The position numbers were made by a program, and so were the translations under genes. A DNA stretch of 64,000 nucleotides from Diadema setosum (Eukaryota; Echinodermata; Echinoidea; Diadematoida; Diadematidae): positions 10,101,453-10,165,452 of the forward strand of contig NC_092701.1 of assembly GCF_964275005.1 (NCBI RefSeq), written 5' to 3'. The notes beneath the pieces were generated by a model that ran no database searches, was not told where the DNA came from, and saw only the letters and a program-made list of their open reading frames with translations. How positions within the stretch are numbered: position 1 is the first letter of the stretch; the number at the start of each line of letters is the position of its first letter. Shown here one piece after another: positions 31,348 through 43,455 of the stretch.

Positions 31348-34317
31348 ATGGCGTCACATATGAATACCCCCGATATTCCTGATGACGTTATGCCTGTGCG
31401 CGACAGTAAATATTACACACCCCTTGAATTCAATGATATTGTATCGTATAGTTCAGATAATATTTCACTTCTTCATATAAACTCTAGGAGTTTGAATAAA
31501 AATTTTGAATATTTGGAAAATCTTTTGCACTCTTTAAACAATTTTGAATTTTCTGTTATTGGAATAAGTGAAACTTGGTTACATCAAAACTCCCCAGATA
31601 TCTTTAATTTACCCAATCATAAATTAGTTAGGGCTGATCGTCAAGGAAAAAGGGGTGGCGGTGTTGCGTTTTATATTGCGCAAAATTTACAGTTCAAAAT
31701 CCGTTCTGAAATCACGTTAAGATATGCAGAAACGTTATTTATTGAAATTGAGAACCCACTCTCTAAAAATGTTATTATAGGTTTAATCTATCGACCTCCT
31801 GATCTGAATTGTGAATTATTTTGTGATGAATTGGATTTATATCTCCATAAGATAGGTAATGAAAGTAAACATGTTTTTATTTTTGGTGATTTCAACATTA
31901 ACTTTTCGCCCACATCCGATAACAATAATTCCCTTAATTTTATGCATTTAATGTATTCATATGGGTTTATGTCAATTATCAATAAACCCACCAGGATAAA
32001 TCCACACTCGTCAACTCAGATTGATAATATATTTTCGAATGTGTATAATAATACAATTATGGGGGGTATATTATGTTCTGAAGTTTCTGATCATTTACCA
32101 ATATTTTCAATTTGTGAATGTAAAGTGGGTCGTAATAAATTACATGATAAAATATGGTATTATAAAGAGTCAAAACGTAATGTGGAATTATTGAAACAGA
32201 ATTTATTTTTAGAGGAATGGACAGATATTTATAGTATTAACAATGTTAATTTGGCATATAAATGTTTTAATGATAAATTATTATATTATTATGAAAATAA
32301 TATTCCTTTATGCAGAATAAGAATTAACCGAAATAAACCAAGAAATCCTTGGATTACAAAAGGTATTTTGAAATCCATAAAAACTCGTAATTTTTTGTAT
32401 AAGTTACACATTCGTAACCCAACTGAATATAATTTGAATATGTATAAAGTTTATCGAAATAAATTGACAAAATTGATTCGTTTATCCCGCAGATTATATT
32501 TTTCTGACAGAATGAAAAAGGTTTCTTCGAATATTAATGCAACATGGAAAATTATTAAAGAGGTCCTAGGTAAAAAGCCTGATTCTCCGCCAGCGGATGA
32601 TATCACATTAAACGGTATTAAAATAAATGATCCCAATATGTATGCTAATTCATTTAACTCATTTTTCGTTAATATCGGTCCGGAACTTGCTACTAAAATT
32701 AGCAATACTTCTGCTCATTTTACAGATTATCTTTTTGACCAAAATCAAGAGTCTATTTATCTTAATCCAACAAGTCCCAGTGAAATCATTAGTATCACTA
32801 AATCTTTAAATAGCTCTAAATCTTGTGGCTCTGATAAAATAAGTATGATGTCATTGAAAGAAATAGTTTATCCACTCGCAGAACCGTTAAGTTATATATT
32901 TAATCTTTCTTTATCACAAGGTATTTTCCCTGATCTGCTGAAAATAGCGAAAGTAAATCCTGTACATAAAAAAGATGATCCTCATGAAATTAGCAATTAT
33001 CGTCCTATTTCTTTATTGCCTAGTATATCCAAAATCTTAGAAAAAATTGTTTATAATAGACTTCTTAAATTTATTAATAAGTATGATTTACTTATTCCCA
33101 ATCAATATGGTTTCAGAAAAAATTATTCAACTGATTTAGCACTAACACAAATTTATGACAAAATTACGAGTGCTTTTGCAAACAAAGAACATGTTGCAGG
33201 TATATTTTGTGATTTGAGTAAAGCATTTGATACTCTTGATCATTCTATTTTACTCACGAAACTTAGTCATTATGGTATTCGAGGACAAGCACATTTATGG
33301 CTTAAAGATTATCTAACTAATAGAAGACAATATGTTATTTTTAATGGTTGTGAATCTGACCCCCTTTTGATTAAATGTGGTGTTCCTCAAGGCTCAATTC
33401 TAGGCCCATTATTATTCCTTCTTTATGTTAATGATATTATAAATACATCCTCTCTTCTCTCTTTTGTTCTATTTGCTGACGATACGAATATATTTTATTC
33501 TCATAAAGATCTTAAGATTTTAAATGACACTCTAAATATTGAAATTAGTAAAGTATCAAATTGGTTTAAGTCTAATAAACTTTCTTTGAATATAAAAAAG
33601 ACTCATTTTATTCATTTCAAACTTCATTCTCATAATGAAGATACGTTGATACATATTAACATTGATGATATCCCACTAGAAAAGAAAATGAATTCAAAAT
33701 TTCTAGGAGTATATATAGATGAAAGTTTGACTTGGAATGAGCATTTACATCATGTTACAACGTGTATTTCTAGAAATATAGGGATAATTTCCAAGCTGAA
33801 GTTCTTTCTTCCTCGTTCAACTTTATTTCTATTATATAATTCCTTAATTCTCCCATATATAAGTTATTGCAATGTTGTATGGGGTACTTGCGGCTCTACC
33901 AAAATAAATTCTATATTTAAATTACAAAAGAAAGTTATACGTATTTGTACAGGATCGCATTTTCTGGCTCATACTGATTCTTTATTTCATGAGCTTAAAA
34001 CATTGAAGGTTTTTGATTTGAATATTATTCAAGTAGCAGTGATTATGTTCAAATATATACATCATCAACTTCCATCATCGTTTGATAACATGTTTAGGTT
34101 CAATACTTCTGTCCATTCGTACCCTACTCGTATATGTAGAAATTTCCACCTTTTGAATCCCAAATTATTAGTGACACATAAATCTATAAGATATTCGGGT
34201 CCGGATATTTGGAATAATCTCCCGGATAATATAAAGTCTTGTTCAAGTATTTATTCTTTGAAAGCTTCACTTAAACGATATTTGATACAATTATATTCTC
34301 CAAACCAATTGAGCTAA
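31348..34317 (+). CDS. Non-LTR retrotransposon endonuclease-reverse transcriptase (Jockey superfamily, CR1/L2/Daphne-like)
   Basis: An uninterrupted 989-codon ORF. The N-terminal APE-type endonuclease shows N45 (LHINSRSL), E75 (GISETW), RGGGVAFY (102-109), YRPPD (148-152), D181/N183 (GDFNIN) and SDH (247-249). The reverse transcriptase shows SCGSDKIS (492-499), NYRPISLL (550-557), D622 in CDLSKAFDT, CGVPQGSILGPLLF (677-690) and FADD (709-712) with both catalytic aspartates. A C-terminal region rich in aromatic and Cys/His residues follows, with no RNase H motif seen. Such proteins nick DNA and copy their own RNA by target-primed reverse transcription. No separate ORF1 is visible upstream. The region is much richer in AT than its neighbours, with A/T-ending codons. 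The intact frame suggests recent insertion. Clade is inferred from motif style; an upstream in-frame start was not excluded. Confidence 0.93.
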   Translation: MASHMNTPDIPDDVMPVRDSKYYTPLEFNDIVSYSSDNISLLHINSRSLNKNFEYLENLLHSLNNFEFSVIGISETWLHQNSPDIFNLPNHKLVRADRQGKRGGGVAFYIAQNLQFKIRSEITLRYAETLFIEIENPLSKNVIIGLIYRPPDLNCELFCDELDLYLHKIGNESKHVFIFGDFNINFSPTSDNNNSLNFMHLMYSYGFMSIINKPTRINPHSSTQIDNIFSNVYNNTIMGGILCSEVSDHLPIFSICECKVGRNKLHDKIWYYKESKRNVELLKQNLFLEEWTDIYSINNVNLAYKCFNDKLLYYYENNIPLCRIRINRNKPRNPWITKGILKSIKTRNFLYKLHIRNPTEYNLNMYKVYRNKLTKLIRLSRRLYFSDRMKKVSSNINATWKIIKEVLGKKPDSPPADDITLNGIKINDPNMYANSFNSFFVNIGPELATKISNTSAHFTDYLFDQNQESIYLNPTSPSEIISITKSLNSSKSCGSDKISMMSLKEIVYPLAEPLSYIFNLSLSQGIFPDLLKIAKVNPVHKKDDPHEISNYRPISLLPSISKILEKIVYNRLLKFINKYDLLIPNQYGFRKNYSTDLALTQIYDKITSAFANKEHVAGIFCDLSKAFDTLDHSILLTKLSHYGIRGQAHLWLKDYLTNRRQYVIFNGCESDPLLIKCGVPQGSILGPLLFLLYVNDIINTSSLLSFVLFADDTNIFYSHKDLKILNDTLNIEISKVSNWFKSNKLSLNIKKTHFIHFKLHSHNEDTLIHINIDDIPLEKKMNSKFLGVYIDESLTWNEHLHHVTTCISRNIGIISKLKFFLPRSTLFLLYNSLILPYISYCNVVWGTCGSTKINSIFKLQKKVIRICTGSHFLAHTDSLFHELKTLKVFDLNIIQVAVIMFKYIHHQLPSSFDNMFRFNTSVHSYPTRICRNFHLLNPKLLVTHKSIRYSGPDIWNNLPDNIKSCSSIYSLKASLKRYLIQLYSPNQLS

Positions 34318-34647
34318 CAAATATTTATAGTATAGATTGTCATCTTATTGTCAATCTCTATTTTCTTCCTTCAACTGCATCTTGCACTCTCACCTGCAAC
34401 TGCACTGCACTCACCTGATCACCTTCCTCCAAGAGAGTTATGTCGTTGGATAGTCATTTTATGAGGCCTCCATCCATTTCAAGTTTAATCGCTTATGATG
34501 GTGGTCTCCTGCATTCAATTATCTCTGTTGTTTACTGAAAAATACTGTACATTTTATTTCATGTTTCTGTGTATCAACATTGCTCAATGCAATCACCTAT
34601 GTGAATCTATTTATGTACTGTTATCGATTCATTTCATTGCACTTGTT
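34318..34647 (+). other. Probable 3' UTR of the retrotransposon
   Basis: Sequence after the TAA with CACTC/CACCTG-rich stretches and no ORF. No poly(A) tail is seen; CR1/L2-type elements usually end in short tandem repeats, which may be those at 34648. Confidence 0.45.
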
Positions 34648-34817
34648 AGGTGATACGCTATCAGCGTATCACCTATTGTGATTGTCAAAATCTCTCTTTA
34701 TTTTTAGGTGATACGCTATCAGCGTATCACCTATTGTGATTGTCAAAATCTCTCTTTATTTAGGTGATACGCTATCAGCGTATCACCTATTGTAATTGTC
34801 AAAATTTCTCTTTTTTT
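34648..34817. repeat. Three tandem 56-58-bp units, each with a hairpin
   Basis: Units start at 34648, 34706 and 34762. Each has AGGTGATACGCT, a 3-nt ATC spacer and AGCGTATCACCT (12-bp perfect arms), then ATTGTGATTGTCAAAAT and CTCTTT. The right arm AGCGTATCACCTA is also the first sequence of every A module in the downstream array. The third unit runs directly into module A1. Confidence 0.85.
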
Positions 34818-36118
34818 TTATTCTTCTTTCTTTCTGCCACATTTTGTGTCGTCAATATCTCAACAATGACATCACGGAATGACATGACATTTTCAGTCAA
34901 CATGTCTCATAACAATATCTAGCCACAATAAGGTTTTCATGACAGTAACATATCTATGACGTCATCTAGGCGCCATTTTGTGATTTTCGGACCTTGTCAC
35001 ATGATCAATCATAACTTCATAACTAGATGTCATTTCTGTATCATTTTCGCTGGACATAAAGTTCAGGTCACGCTCTATCTTACTTTCTAACGCTAGTTAC
35101 CCAGGTCATCATTAGGCGCGCGTAAGCGCGCGTCAAAATTTTAAAAGGCTCAAAACGACTTCCCAATGGGAAATCTGGAAGTTTCAGACAATTATAAGCG
35201 TTTCAAACATTTTCTCGCGTGCGCGTCCGTCCGCGCAATTTCGCGCGCAGAGCGCTTAAGAAACATGGAAATGCAATTTTTTTGACTGATTTGGATTCCT
35301 GATACTTTGAGTAACAGTATCCATTGATTTCCGATCGATTTCGACCCATAACAAAGGAATGCACAGGCGTCAAAGTTGAAATTCCGCACGCGCGTCTTTC
35401 TGCAAATATAGTGAAAAAACATGTCTTTGTTTATTTCGTCATAGCTCTTTAAATCGTCCGTTGACCCTATATTTCTATTGCATATTACAAAAGCATATGA
35501 ATTGTAAATAACATTCCAAGTATCAATATTGCCAGAGAAACGCGATGACGTCATCAAATCGTCATTTTATATAAAAAAAGTGGAATTGATTTTTTTGAGG
35601 TACTGTTTCTGACATTCATTTGCTCGTATCTCTGTTGTTTAAGCTCAATATTATCCCAAATTCAGATATGTTGTACTTTGAACATTTGCCTCTCAAGTCC
35701 ATGTGATGGTTTTGATATATGATGACGTCATCATACTAGAAATTGTGATTAAAGGTAAAGACTCAAAATCAGACAAGTTTACGTGTTATGTCTATGGGAG
35801 GTGATTTTTTTTCAAACCATGCATTGACTTGACAACGTTTAAGCACCTTTACCTCATCTGATTTTGCTCCATTTCCTCTGAAACATAAATATGTTGTAGC
35901 TGAGACAATAAGCTGCAGTCATCATGCATTTTATATTTTCAAATCTCCTCATCAGGTCGACAATTTTGTAGTTAAAAACTGAAAATGAGAATGCAATCTG
36001 TACGGAATGATTCCCGATTGTTCTTTGCAACTGTATATTGGTCGAATCCACGCGGCCACTTGTGGGAAGTTGAATAGCGCCATCTCAGTCAGCACTGTCA
36101 CGACAGTATTATCATACA
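34818..36118 (+). repeat. Array module A, copy 1
   Basis: From ATTCTTCTTTCTTTCTG to AGTTGAATAGCGCCATC. Contains GACGTCATCTAGGCGCCATT, a CpG-rich GCGCGCGT stretch and TGATGACGTCATCA palindromes. Closest to copy 5. Followed by a U module. Confidence 0.8.
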
Positions 36119-36140
36119 TTTAAGTTTCGCATAGAATCTC

Positions 36141-36712
36141 CAGGACAGCCATATGGCGTAATCGCTTAGCGCGCTGGGTGTTCATAACGCCATACCGGAA
36201 GGCGAGAAGTTCGACTCCCGCGGAAGTTTTCTCTTTTTTTTTTTTTTTTCCCGGCAATTCAGCTTTACTCCGATGTCATTTATCGTATTATTTTACCAAG
36301 TATTCGTAACCCGTGAACACGGCTGCTCTATTTCCCTCGTTTTGTATTGGAGTTTGGAGATTGGGTTTGCTTCATTAATTTTGTCACACTTAATGTTGTA
36401 AATTGCCCCTTGTTACAGTGTCCCGCTTGCCACCTTTCGTTTGCTCTTTCCTTTTCTCTTCATTGGTTCTTGTAATATTGTAACAGGATAGGTAGGAACA
36501 TGTACGTTTAGATAACTGGCAGGAATGGGAGCTGAATTGATTAACTCTAGTCCAGGTGTATGGCGTCTCGCTCATCTCTTTGAAATTCCAGGTTGTTATT
36601 GTTTGACTCAATAACGGAGTTGTAGACAGGTTTTATGTTGCTATAGAGGTATCTTGTGCCACATGAATGGAAGGCATCACTGTGTAGTAGTAGTAATGAA
36701 CTTTTTCATGTT
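36141..36712 (+). repeat. Array module U, copy 1 (tRNA-Met-like head)
   Basis: The head has GGCGTAATCGCTTAGCGCGC, an anticodon-arm-like GGGTGTTCATAACGCC with CAT in loop position, and a B-box-like AGTTCGACTCCC. A T-rich tract and about 450 bp of body ending GAACTTTTTCATG follow. The acceptor stem does not close, so it is not a tRNA gene. Confidence 0.65.
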
Positions 36713-36749
36713 GTAAATGATATAAAGATATGAATTTCACATCCAATCT

Positions 36750-38341
36750 TCGGGACAGCCGTGTGGCTTTATAGTCGCTTAGCGCGCTGCATGGTCATTA
36801 TGCACTACCTTAGGACGAGATGTTCGGGACCCGCAGGACGCTATTATTTTTTTTTTCTCTCTCTCTCTCTTTCTTTGTTTTTCTTTTGGCAGTTCAGCCT
36901 CATTCCGATGTCATTACCCCACGACACACAGTCACTCAAGTTCCCCCTTTTTTTTTGTCGGAGGCTGGAGGTTGGATTTGCTTCATTTATCATACGTAAT
37001 GTTGTAAATTGCCCTTGATATACAGTGCCCCGCTTGCCACCTTTCGTTTTCTCTTTCCTTTTCTCTACGTTTGTTCCTGTTACACTGCACAAGACAGGTC
37101 GGAAAATAATTTACATAACTCAACTGGAGCAGGAATGGCAACTGAATAAATTAACTCTAGGACAGGTGTATGGCGTCTCGCTCGTCTCTTTGAAATTCCA
37201 GGTTGCTATTGTTTGACCCAATAACGGAATTGTAGACAGGTTTTATGCTGCTATAGAGGTATCTTGTGCCACATGAGTAGAAGGCATCACTGTTTAGTAG
37301 TAGTAATGAACTTTTTCATGTCCCTCCATGTCAATTATAGTGTGTTCAAAGGGGTTGTGTGTCTATCTGCCAAAGAAAAGGAAAACCTTATTTTCGCCAT
37401 GGCTATTTCTCTATACGTAACCGTAGGTGATGAGTGTTGTTGGTATCTGAGCAGTGAATAACACAACATCAGGCTAAAATCCCCCTTTTATACGCGCTAA
37501 GCGTTCAATTTGATATATCTTTATTTATGTAGTCAATCACTGCTAATGGCGTTACAGAATTATGTTATAACACCTTTCACTGAAAGTTTATAAAGCAAAG
37601 TTTATGGACAAGGCAAGCAATTGTACATGAATAATACCAATGATTTCAGAGGGAAATTATGGTATACCTAAATGTAAGGGTATCATTGCTTTGGAATTGC
37701 TGAAACAATATCTTGGCACGAGGTCTTCCACCTCTAATAACTGATCCCTTTAAAGATGTGTCGGTCACGGGTGATCGTCATGATTCATCTTTCACGTAGA
37801 AGCTTCCGTTCCACACTCTTAGTTCGAGAAGACTTACCATCATACTTCAAATTGTGATTAAAGGTAAAGACTCAAAATCAGACAAGTTGACGTGTTATGT
37901 CTAAGGGAGGTGATTTTTTTTTTTAAACCATGCATTGACTTGACAACGTTTCACCACCTTTATTTCAGCTGATTTTGCTCCATTTCCTCTGAAACTTAAG
38001 TATGTGGTAGCTCAGACAATAAGCTGCAGTAATCATGCATTTTATTTTTTCAAATCTCCTCATCAGGTTGATAATTTTGCAGCTAAAAACTGAAAATGCG
38101 AATGGAATGTGGACGAAACGATTCCTGATTCATCTTTCACATACATAAGTTTACATTCCTCATATTTTCTCGTCGAGACGTATGGCCGAGAGGATAAAGG
38201 CGACGTCACGAGATACGTGAGGTTGCACACGTACGGGTTCGAACCCCATAAGAACACGAAACAAAATACTTACATCTTTTGCTTTTTTTCTTTTATGGAG
38301 TATTCACCTTCGTCCATGTAGAAATCACGTTTTCATGTAAA

Positions 38342-38381
<40 letters not shown>

Positions 38382-40850
38382 ATCCCTTTGTTTTGTGTTG
38401 GAGACCACATTGCTTTGACTGTCAACTTGGACTTGAAATTACAAATGTTAAAGTGAAGATGGCTCTTGAAAGACCGCATGGCCATGTTTGATTTTTTTTT
38501 TTTACAATATAAAGACCTATTGGTAAATATTCATTCACATATCCTTTCCAATCAACTTACTTGGACACGCCGACACCACACGAAATTTTCAATTGGTTGC
38601 ATGACAGAAACAATTTCATCTGAATTATGTAGGACTGCATAAAGAATTGGACTTCACGAATATTTCTCAATATTATATTATACTTCAAGTCGCTACTTAA
38701 CATTATTTTCGTTGTCGATCACTGAAAATGAGAATGGAATCTGGTCGAAACGATTCCCGATTTATCTTTGTAACTGTATATTGATCGAATCCACGCGGCC
38801 ACTCGTGGGAAGTTGAACAGCGCTATCAGTCACTTGACGTATATCGCCAAAAAACTGAATATCAATGTAAATTTGTGTTGTGTATAGCATACATAGATAG
38901 ATTTAAGTTTCGCACAGGATCTCCGGATCTTCCGTGTGGCAGAATCGCTTAGCACGCTGCGTGTTTATAATGCCCGACCGGAAGGAGAGAAGTTAATCGA
39001 GTCCCGCAGGACTTTTTCCTTTTATTTCTTTTTTCTTTTCTTTTTTTCAGCAGTTCAGCTTCACTCTGACGTCATGAACACAGCTACTCTATTTCCCTTG
39101 TTTTGTATTGGAGTTTGGAGGTTGGGTTTGCTTCATTAATTTTGTCACGCGTAATGTTGTAAATTGCCCCTTGAAACAGTGCCACGCTTGCTACCATTCT
39201 TTTTCTCTTTCCTTTTCTCTTCATTTAGATTTTGTTCTTGTTATACTGTAGCAGGATATTTAGGAACGTGTACGTTTACATAACTAACAGGAATGGGAAC
39301 TGAATTAATTAACTCTAGTCCAGGTGTATGGCGTCTCGCTTATCTGTTTAGAATTCCAGGTTGTTATTGTTTGACAAAAACGGAGTTAAAGACAGGCAGG
39401 GAAGGAAGTGACTTGACATTGCTTCATATTATATGAGGAATTTCGGGCAATACCTTTCCAATTAGTGTAGTGATTTTGACAGGGTTCTCTGTCGTTTATT
39501 TTCGTCATGGCTGTTTCACTAGTTTAGCCATAGGTGATATGTGTTGTTGGCATCTGGGAGAATAGAACAGATCAGTACCAAACTGGAATAGCCCTATAAG
39601 CAATGTGGTAAGCATTCAATTTGTTGCATTATCTTTCTTCTTTAAAGTCAATCACTACTGATCGAATTACACCATATAATATGGCACGTTTCACTGGTAG
39701 TTTAGGAAAAGGGAGCTAATTCAATGCAAGATACAATGATATGTGCTACCATTGATTTTAGAGACGTCATTGTGGTGTGGTGCTGGTGGTGGTAAGGGAA
39801 TCATTGCTTTTAAATTAATGAGACAATCCTTGGAACTTTGCATCAAGAATATAATGCATGTTCGTGCGGCGTTTTTTTTTTTAATCCTGACGTGGACATT
39901 ATTTTTCTTTATCTTGTTTTTAATTCAAGAATGTTATATCTGAATATGTTCGATTTAGTTACGGTTTCAATGCATCTTGTTTACCATCTTCTCTGACATT
40001 AAATTGATGGTTTTTAAATTTGACATTGTCTGTCTATTTGTCTGTTTATGCTCATAAAACACTGCTATAACAACTAAAACATTTGTTTTACTTGTCACAC
40101 GCAATGCTATGGATTGCAGTTGTGCATGCAGTTTTCCTTTTGCCACCTCTCGTTTTTCTCTCCCCTTTTCCCTCACTTTGGTTTTGTTATACTGCAGATG
40201 GGAATGATTACAATAACATAACCCAACTTGAAGTAGGAATGAGAACTGAATAAATTAACTCTAGGCCAGGTGTATATAGCGTCTCGCTCATCTCTTTGAA
40301 ATTTCAGGTTGTCATTGTTCTATCAACGGAGTTGAAGACAGGCTTTATGTTGCTATAGAGGTATCTAGCTCCACATGAATGGAATGCATACGCTGTTTAG
40401 TATTAGTAATGAACTTTTTCATGTCCATCCCTGCCAAGAAAAGTGTGTTTGACGGGGTTCTGTGTCATTGTGCCTATGAGAAAGCAAAGTTTTATTTTCG
40501 CCATGGCTGTTTCTCTATGCGTAGCCGTGAGTGATGGATGTTGTTGGCATCTAGCTGGGCAGTAAAAAACCGAGTATCATGCTATAATTCCCCCCCCCCC
40601 CGTTAGCTTCTAAGCGTTCAATGTGATATATATTTCTTCTTCATTATGTCAATCACTGCTGATGGAATTACAGAATTATGCTATGACACGTTTCACTCAA
40701 AGCTTAAAAAGCAAAGTTTATGCACTATACAAGTAATGGTGCATGAATCCTATAGACCATTGATTTTAGATGAAAAATTTATGATATGCCTATAGTAGGG
40801 ATGTCATTGATTGGGAATTAATGACACGATTAAGCATTTTCATAATCCTT
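36750..40850 (+). repeat. Segmental duplication, copy 1 of a 4.1-kb block
   Basis: Collinear with 54240-58360 at an offset near 17.5 kb. Shared landmarks include the L head at 38176/55660, the Met-like head at 38933/56416 and ATTGTGGTGTGGT at 39770/57223. Holds U, L and partial U modules. Confidence 0.75.
38172..38480 (+). repeat. Array module L, copy 1 (tRNA-Leu-like head, CA tract)
   Basis: GAGACGTATGGCCGAG...GGGTTCGAACCCC, followed by a T-rich stretch, CCATGTAGAAATCACGTT and a 38-bp (CA)n at about 38343-38380. Confidence 0.6.
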
Positions 40851-41587
40851 ATCCTTCACTCTAACCTCCGTGAAAATATCATATTTGAATTCAACCAATA
40901 AGATGGTAAAAAATGCATGCATTCATGTTTTATCAATATACAATGTATGGACTTTCCAAACATTCAACAGCGATTATCTCAAAATGAACATTGTGTGGGT
41001 TAGCACTATATTGCATCGACCCCTTCAATTGTCTATCAAGTTCATGTCGATGTTTTCTAATTTGATGACGTCATCATACTAGAAGTTGTGATTAAAGGCA
41101 AGATATCAAAATCAGCGAAGATTACTAATCGCTGCCTCATGTTCCTGTGTTTGATCGTCCAGTCAATACCAAACTGACGACATACGTTGAATATGTTATA
41201 CTTTGAACAATTGTCTATCAAGTCCATGTCGATGTTTTCTAATTTGATGACGTCATCATACTAGAAGTTGTGATTAAAGGCAAGATATCAAAATCAGCGA
41301 AGATTATGTGTTATGTCTATGGGGGGATTTTTTTTTTTTAACCATGCATAGACGATAACGCTCAAGCACTTTTACCTCACTTGATTTTGCTTCATTTCCT
41401 CTGAAACTTAAGTATGTTGTAGCTGAGACAATAAGCTGCAGTAATCATACATTTTATTTTTTTTCAAATCTTCTCATCAGGTTGACAATTTTGCAGCTTA
41501 AAACTGAAAATGAGAATGGAAGGTGGACGAAACGATTCCTGATTCATCTTTCACATACATAAGTTTACGTTCCTCATATTTTCTCGT

Positions 41588-42190
41588 CGAGACGTATGGC
41601 CGAGTGGTTAAAGGCGACGTCTCAGAGACGTGAGGTTGCACACATTCATTCATTCATTCATTTTCATTTTCATTTCATTTATTTCATTCCTTCTTTCTTT
41701 TTCGTCAAACATAACACGAAATGTATCAGAAGATATAACATAGGCATGTATTCGACTTTACATGGTAGATAATGGTTAACAAATACGAAATTATACATGC
41801 ATACCGGCAAAATACAAAGTTATGTTTGGAGGATAAAAAAAAAAGAAAGAACTGAGAGGTTCACTGAAAAGCATGCTTGTAAATTGTGAACCACTCAAAA
41901 GGATTCTTGTGAATACATTAAACTTTTTTTTTTGTTATTACAAAGACAGGAGAGAACAAGACAGTAGAAACACAACGACATTACATGACTTTACAGTAGG
42001 GTATACCATGACACATGCGGGTTCGAACCCCACAAGATCACGAAACAAAATACTTAGCCATTTTACTTTTTTTTTTCTTCAGTGGTGTATTACATATTCG
42101 TCCATGTAGAAATCACGTTCGTATAGAAACGCACCTATACACACACACACACACAATATCCCTCTTTCTTGTGTTGGAGACCACATTGCT
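41588..42190 (+). repeat. Array module L, copy 2, split by a retroelement tail
   Basis: The A-box half ends at GAGGTTGCACACAT and the B-box half resumes at ACACATGCGGGTTCGAACCC, with 365 bp between them (41646-42010). Confidence 0.7.
41646..42010 (-). mobile_element. 5'-truncated non-LTR retroelement 3' end with 6-bp target duplication
   Basis: Flanked by ACACAT at 41640-41645 and 42011-42016. Read on the minus strand it ends in GAAATGAAAATGAATGAATG-type tandem ATGA, a tail typical of CR1/L2-like elements. The uninterrupted site exists in at least six other L modules. Confidence 0.7.
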
Positions 42191-42657
42191 TCGATTGTTG
42201 CAAAATTTTGCAGGCTGACTTTATCAAACCGATTATAGTATAAGTAATGACGACTACGGAGGTGTTGTACTTTGAACAATTGTCTTTCAAGACCATGTCA
42301 TTGTTTTGTACTTTGATGACGTCATCACACTGAAAATTGTGATTAGAGGTAAAGACGCAAAATCGGACAAGTTTACGTGTTATGTCTATGGGAGGTGATT
42401 TTTCTTTTAAACCATGCATTGACTTGACAACGTTTAAGCACCTTTATCTCAGCTGATTTTGCTTCGTTTCCTCTGAAACTAAAGTATGTTGTAGCTGAGA
42501 CAATAAGCTGCAGTAATCATGCATTTTATTCTTTGAAATCTCCTCATCAGGTTGACAATTTTGCAGTTTAAAACTGAAAATGAGAATGGAATGTGGACGA
42601 AACGATTCCTGATTCATCTTTCACACACATAAGTTTACGTTCGTCATATTTTCTCGT

Positions 42658-42834
42658 CGAGACGTATGGCCGAGTGATTAAAGGCGACGTCTCAGAGAAG
42701 TGAGGTTGCATACGTGCGGGTTCGAACCCCACAAGATCACGAAACAAAATACTTCGCTATTTTACTTTTTTTTTTCTTCAATGGTGTATTACATATTCGT
42801 CCATGTAGAAGTCAAGTTCGTATATAAACGCACC

Positions 42835-42868
<34 letters not shown>

Positions 42869-42950
42869 ATCCCTCTTTTTTTTGTGTTGGAGACCACATT
42901 GCTTCGACTGCTGCAAACTTTTGCAGGCTGACTTTGTCAAACCGATCATA
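42658..42950 (+). repeat. Array module L, copy 3
   Basis: GACGTATGGCCGAGTGATTA, CGTCTCAGAGAAGTGAGG, GGGTTCGAACCCC and (CA)n at 42838-42866. Confidence 0.6.
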
Positions 42951-43012
42951 GTATGTAATGACGACGACGGAGGTGTTGTACTTTGAAAAATTGTCTTTCA
43001 AGACCATGTCAA

Positions 43013-43455
43013 TAAGCCAGTTCGGGGTTAGCTCATGGGCACATGGGTACAAATGACCTTTCTTCTTTCTCAGTTGATTAGGCACTCCACTAGTTTCAAG
43101 CGACAGAAGGCATGAGCTTGCCCAACGTAACAATTTATGGAATTCATCAGTCATGTTCAAACAAAGGATGAACTTGCATAGACCAGGTGACCAGAATGAT
43201 CCTTCCATTGACATTTTGGAAAGCATCCATTTCATTATTTTGCATTGAATGTATTAACAATCTCTTTCTATTGATATTGTCAGACACCGCTTTTGCTGTC
43301 ATGTGGATGTGCTGGCAAGCACCACTTATAGGGATCAGTTGAATAATCATTACATTACAGATGTTTATCTCAGTGAATTTAAAAACCACCATGCTCTGCT
43401 GGTACAGATGACCTTTTTCTGCTCATGCTCAAAGTGGAACCCCGAACTGGCTTAT
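43013..43455. mobile_element. MITE with AAGCCAGTTCGGGGTT ends
   Basis: Inverted termini TAAGCCAGTTCGGGGTT and AACCCCGAACTGGCTTA. The surrounding sequence (AAGACCATGTCA...TTGTTT) is uninterrupted at about 42300, 45470 and 62205 in other modules, so this is a clean insertion. The exact target duplication is not resolved. Confidence 0.8.

Noticed and set aside
34648..34817. CRISPR-like repeat array
   Set aside because: Units abut with no unique spacers, and the context is clearly animal DNA.
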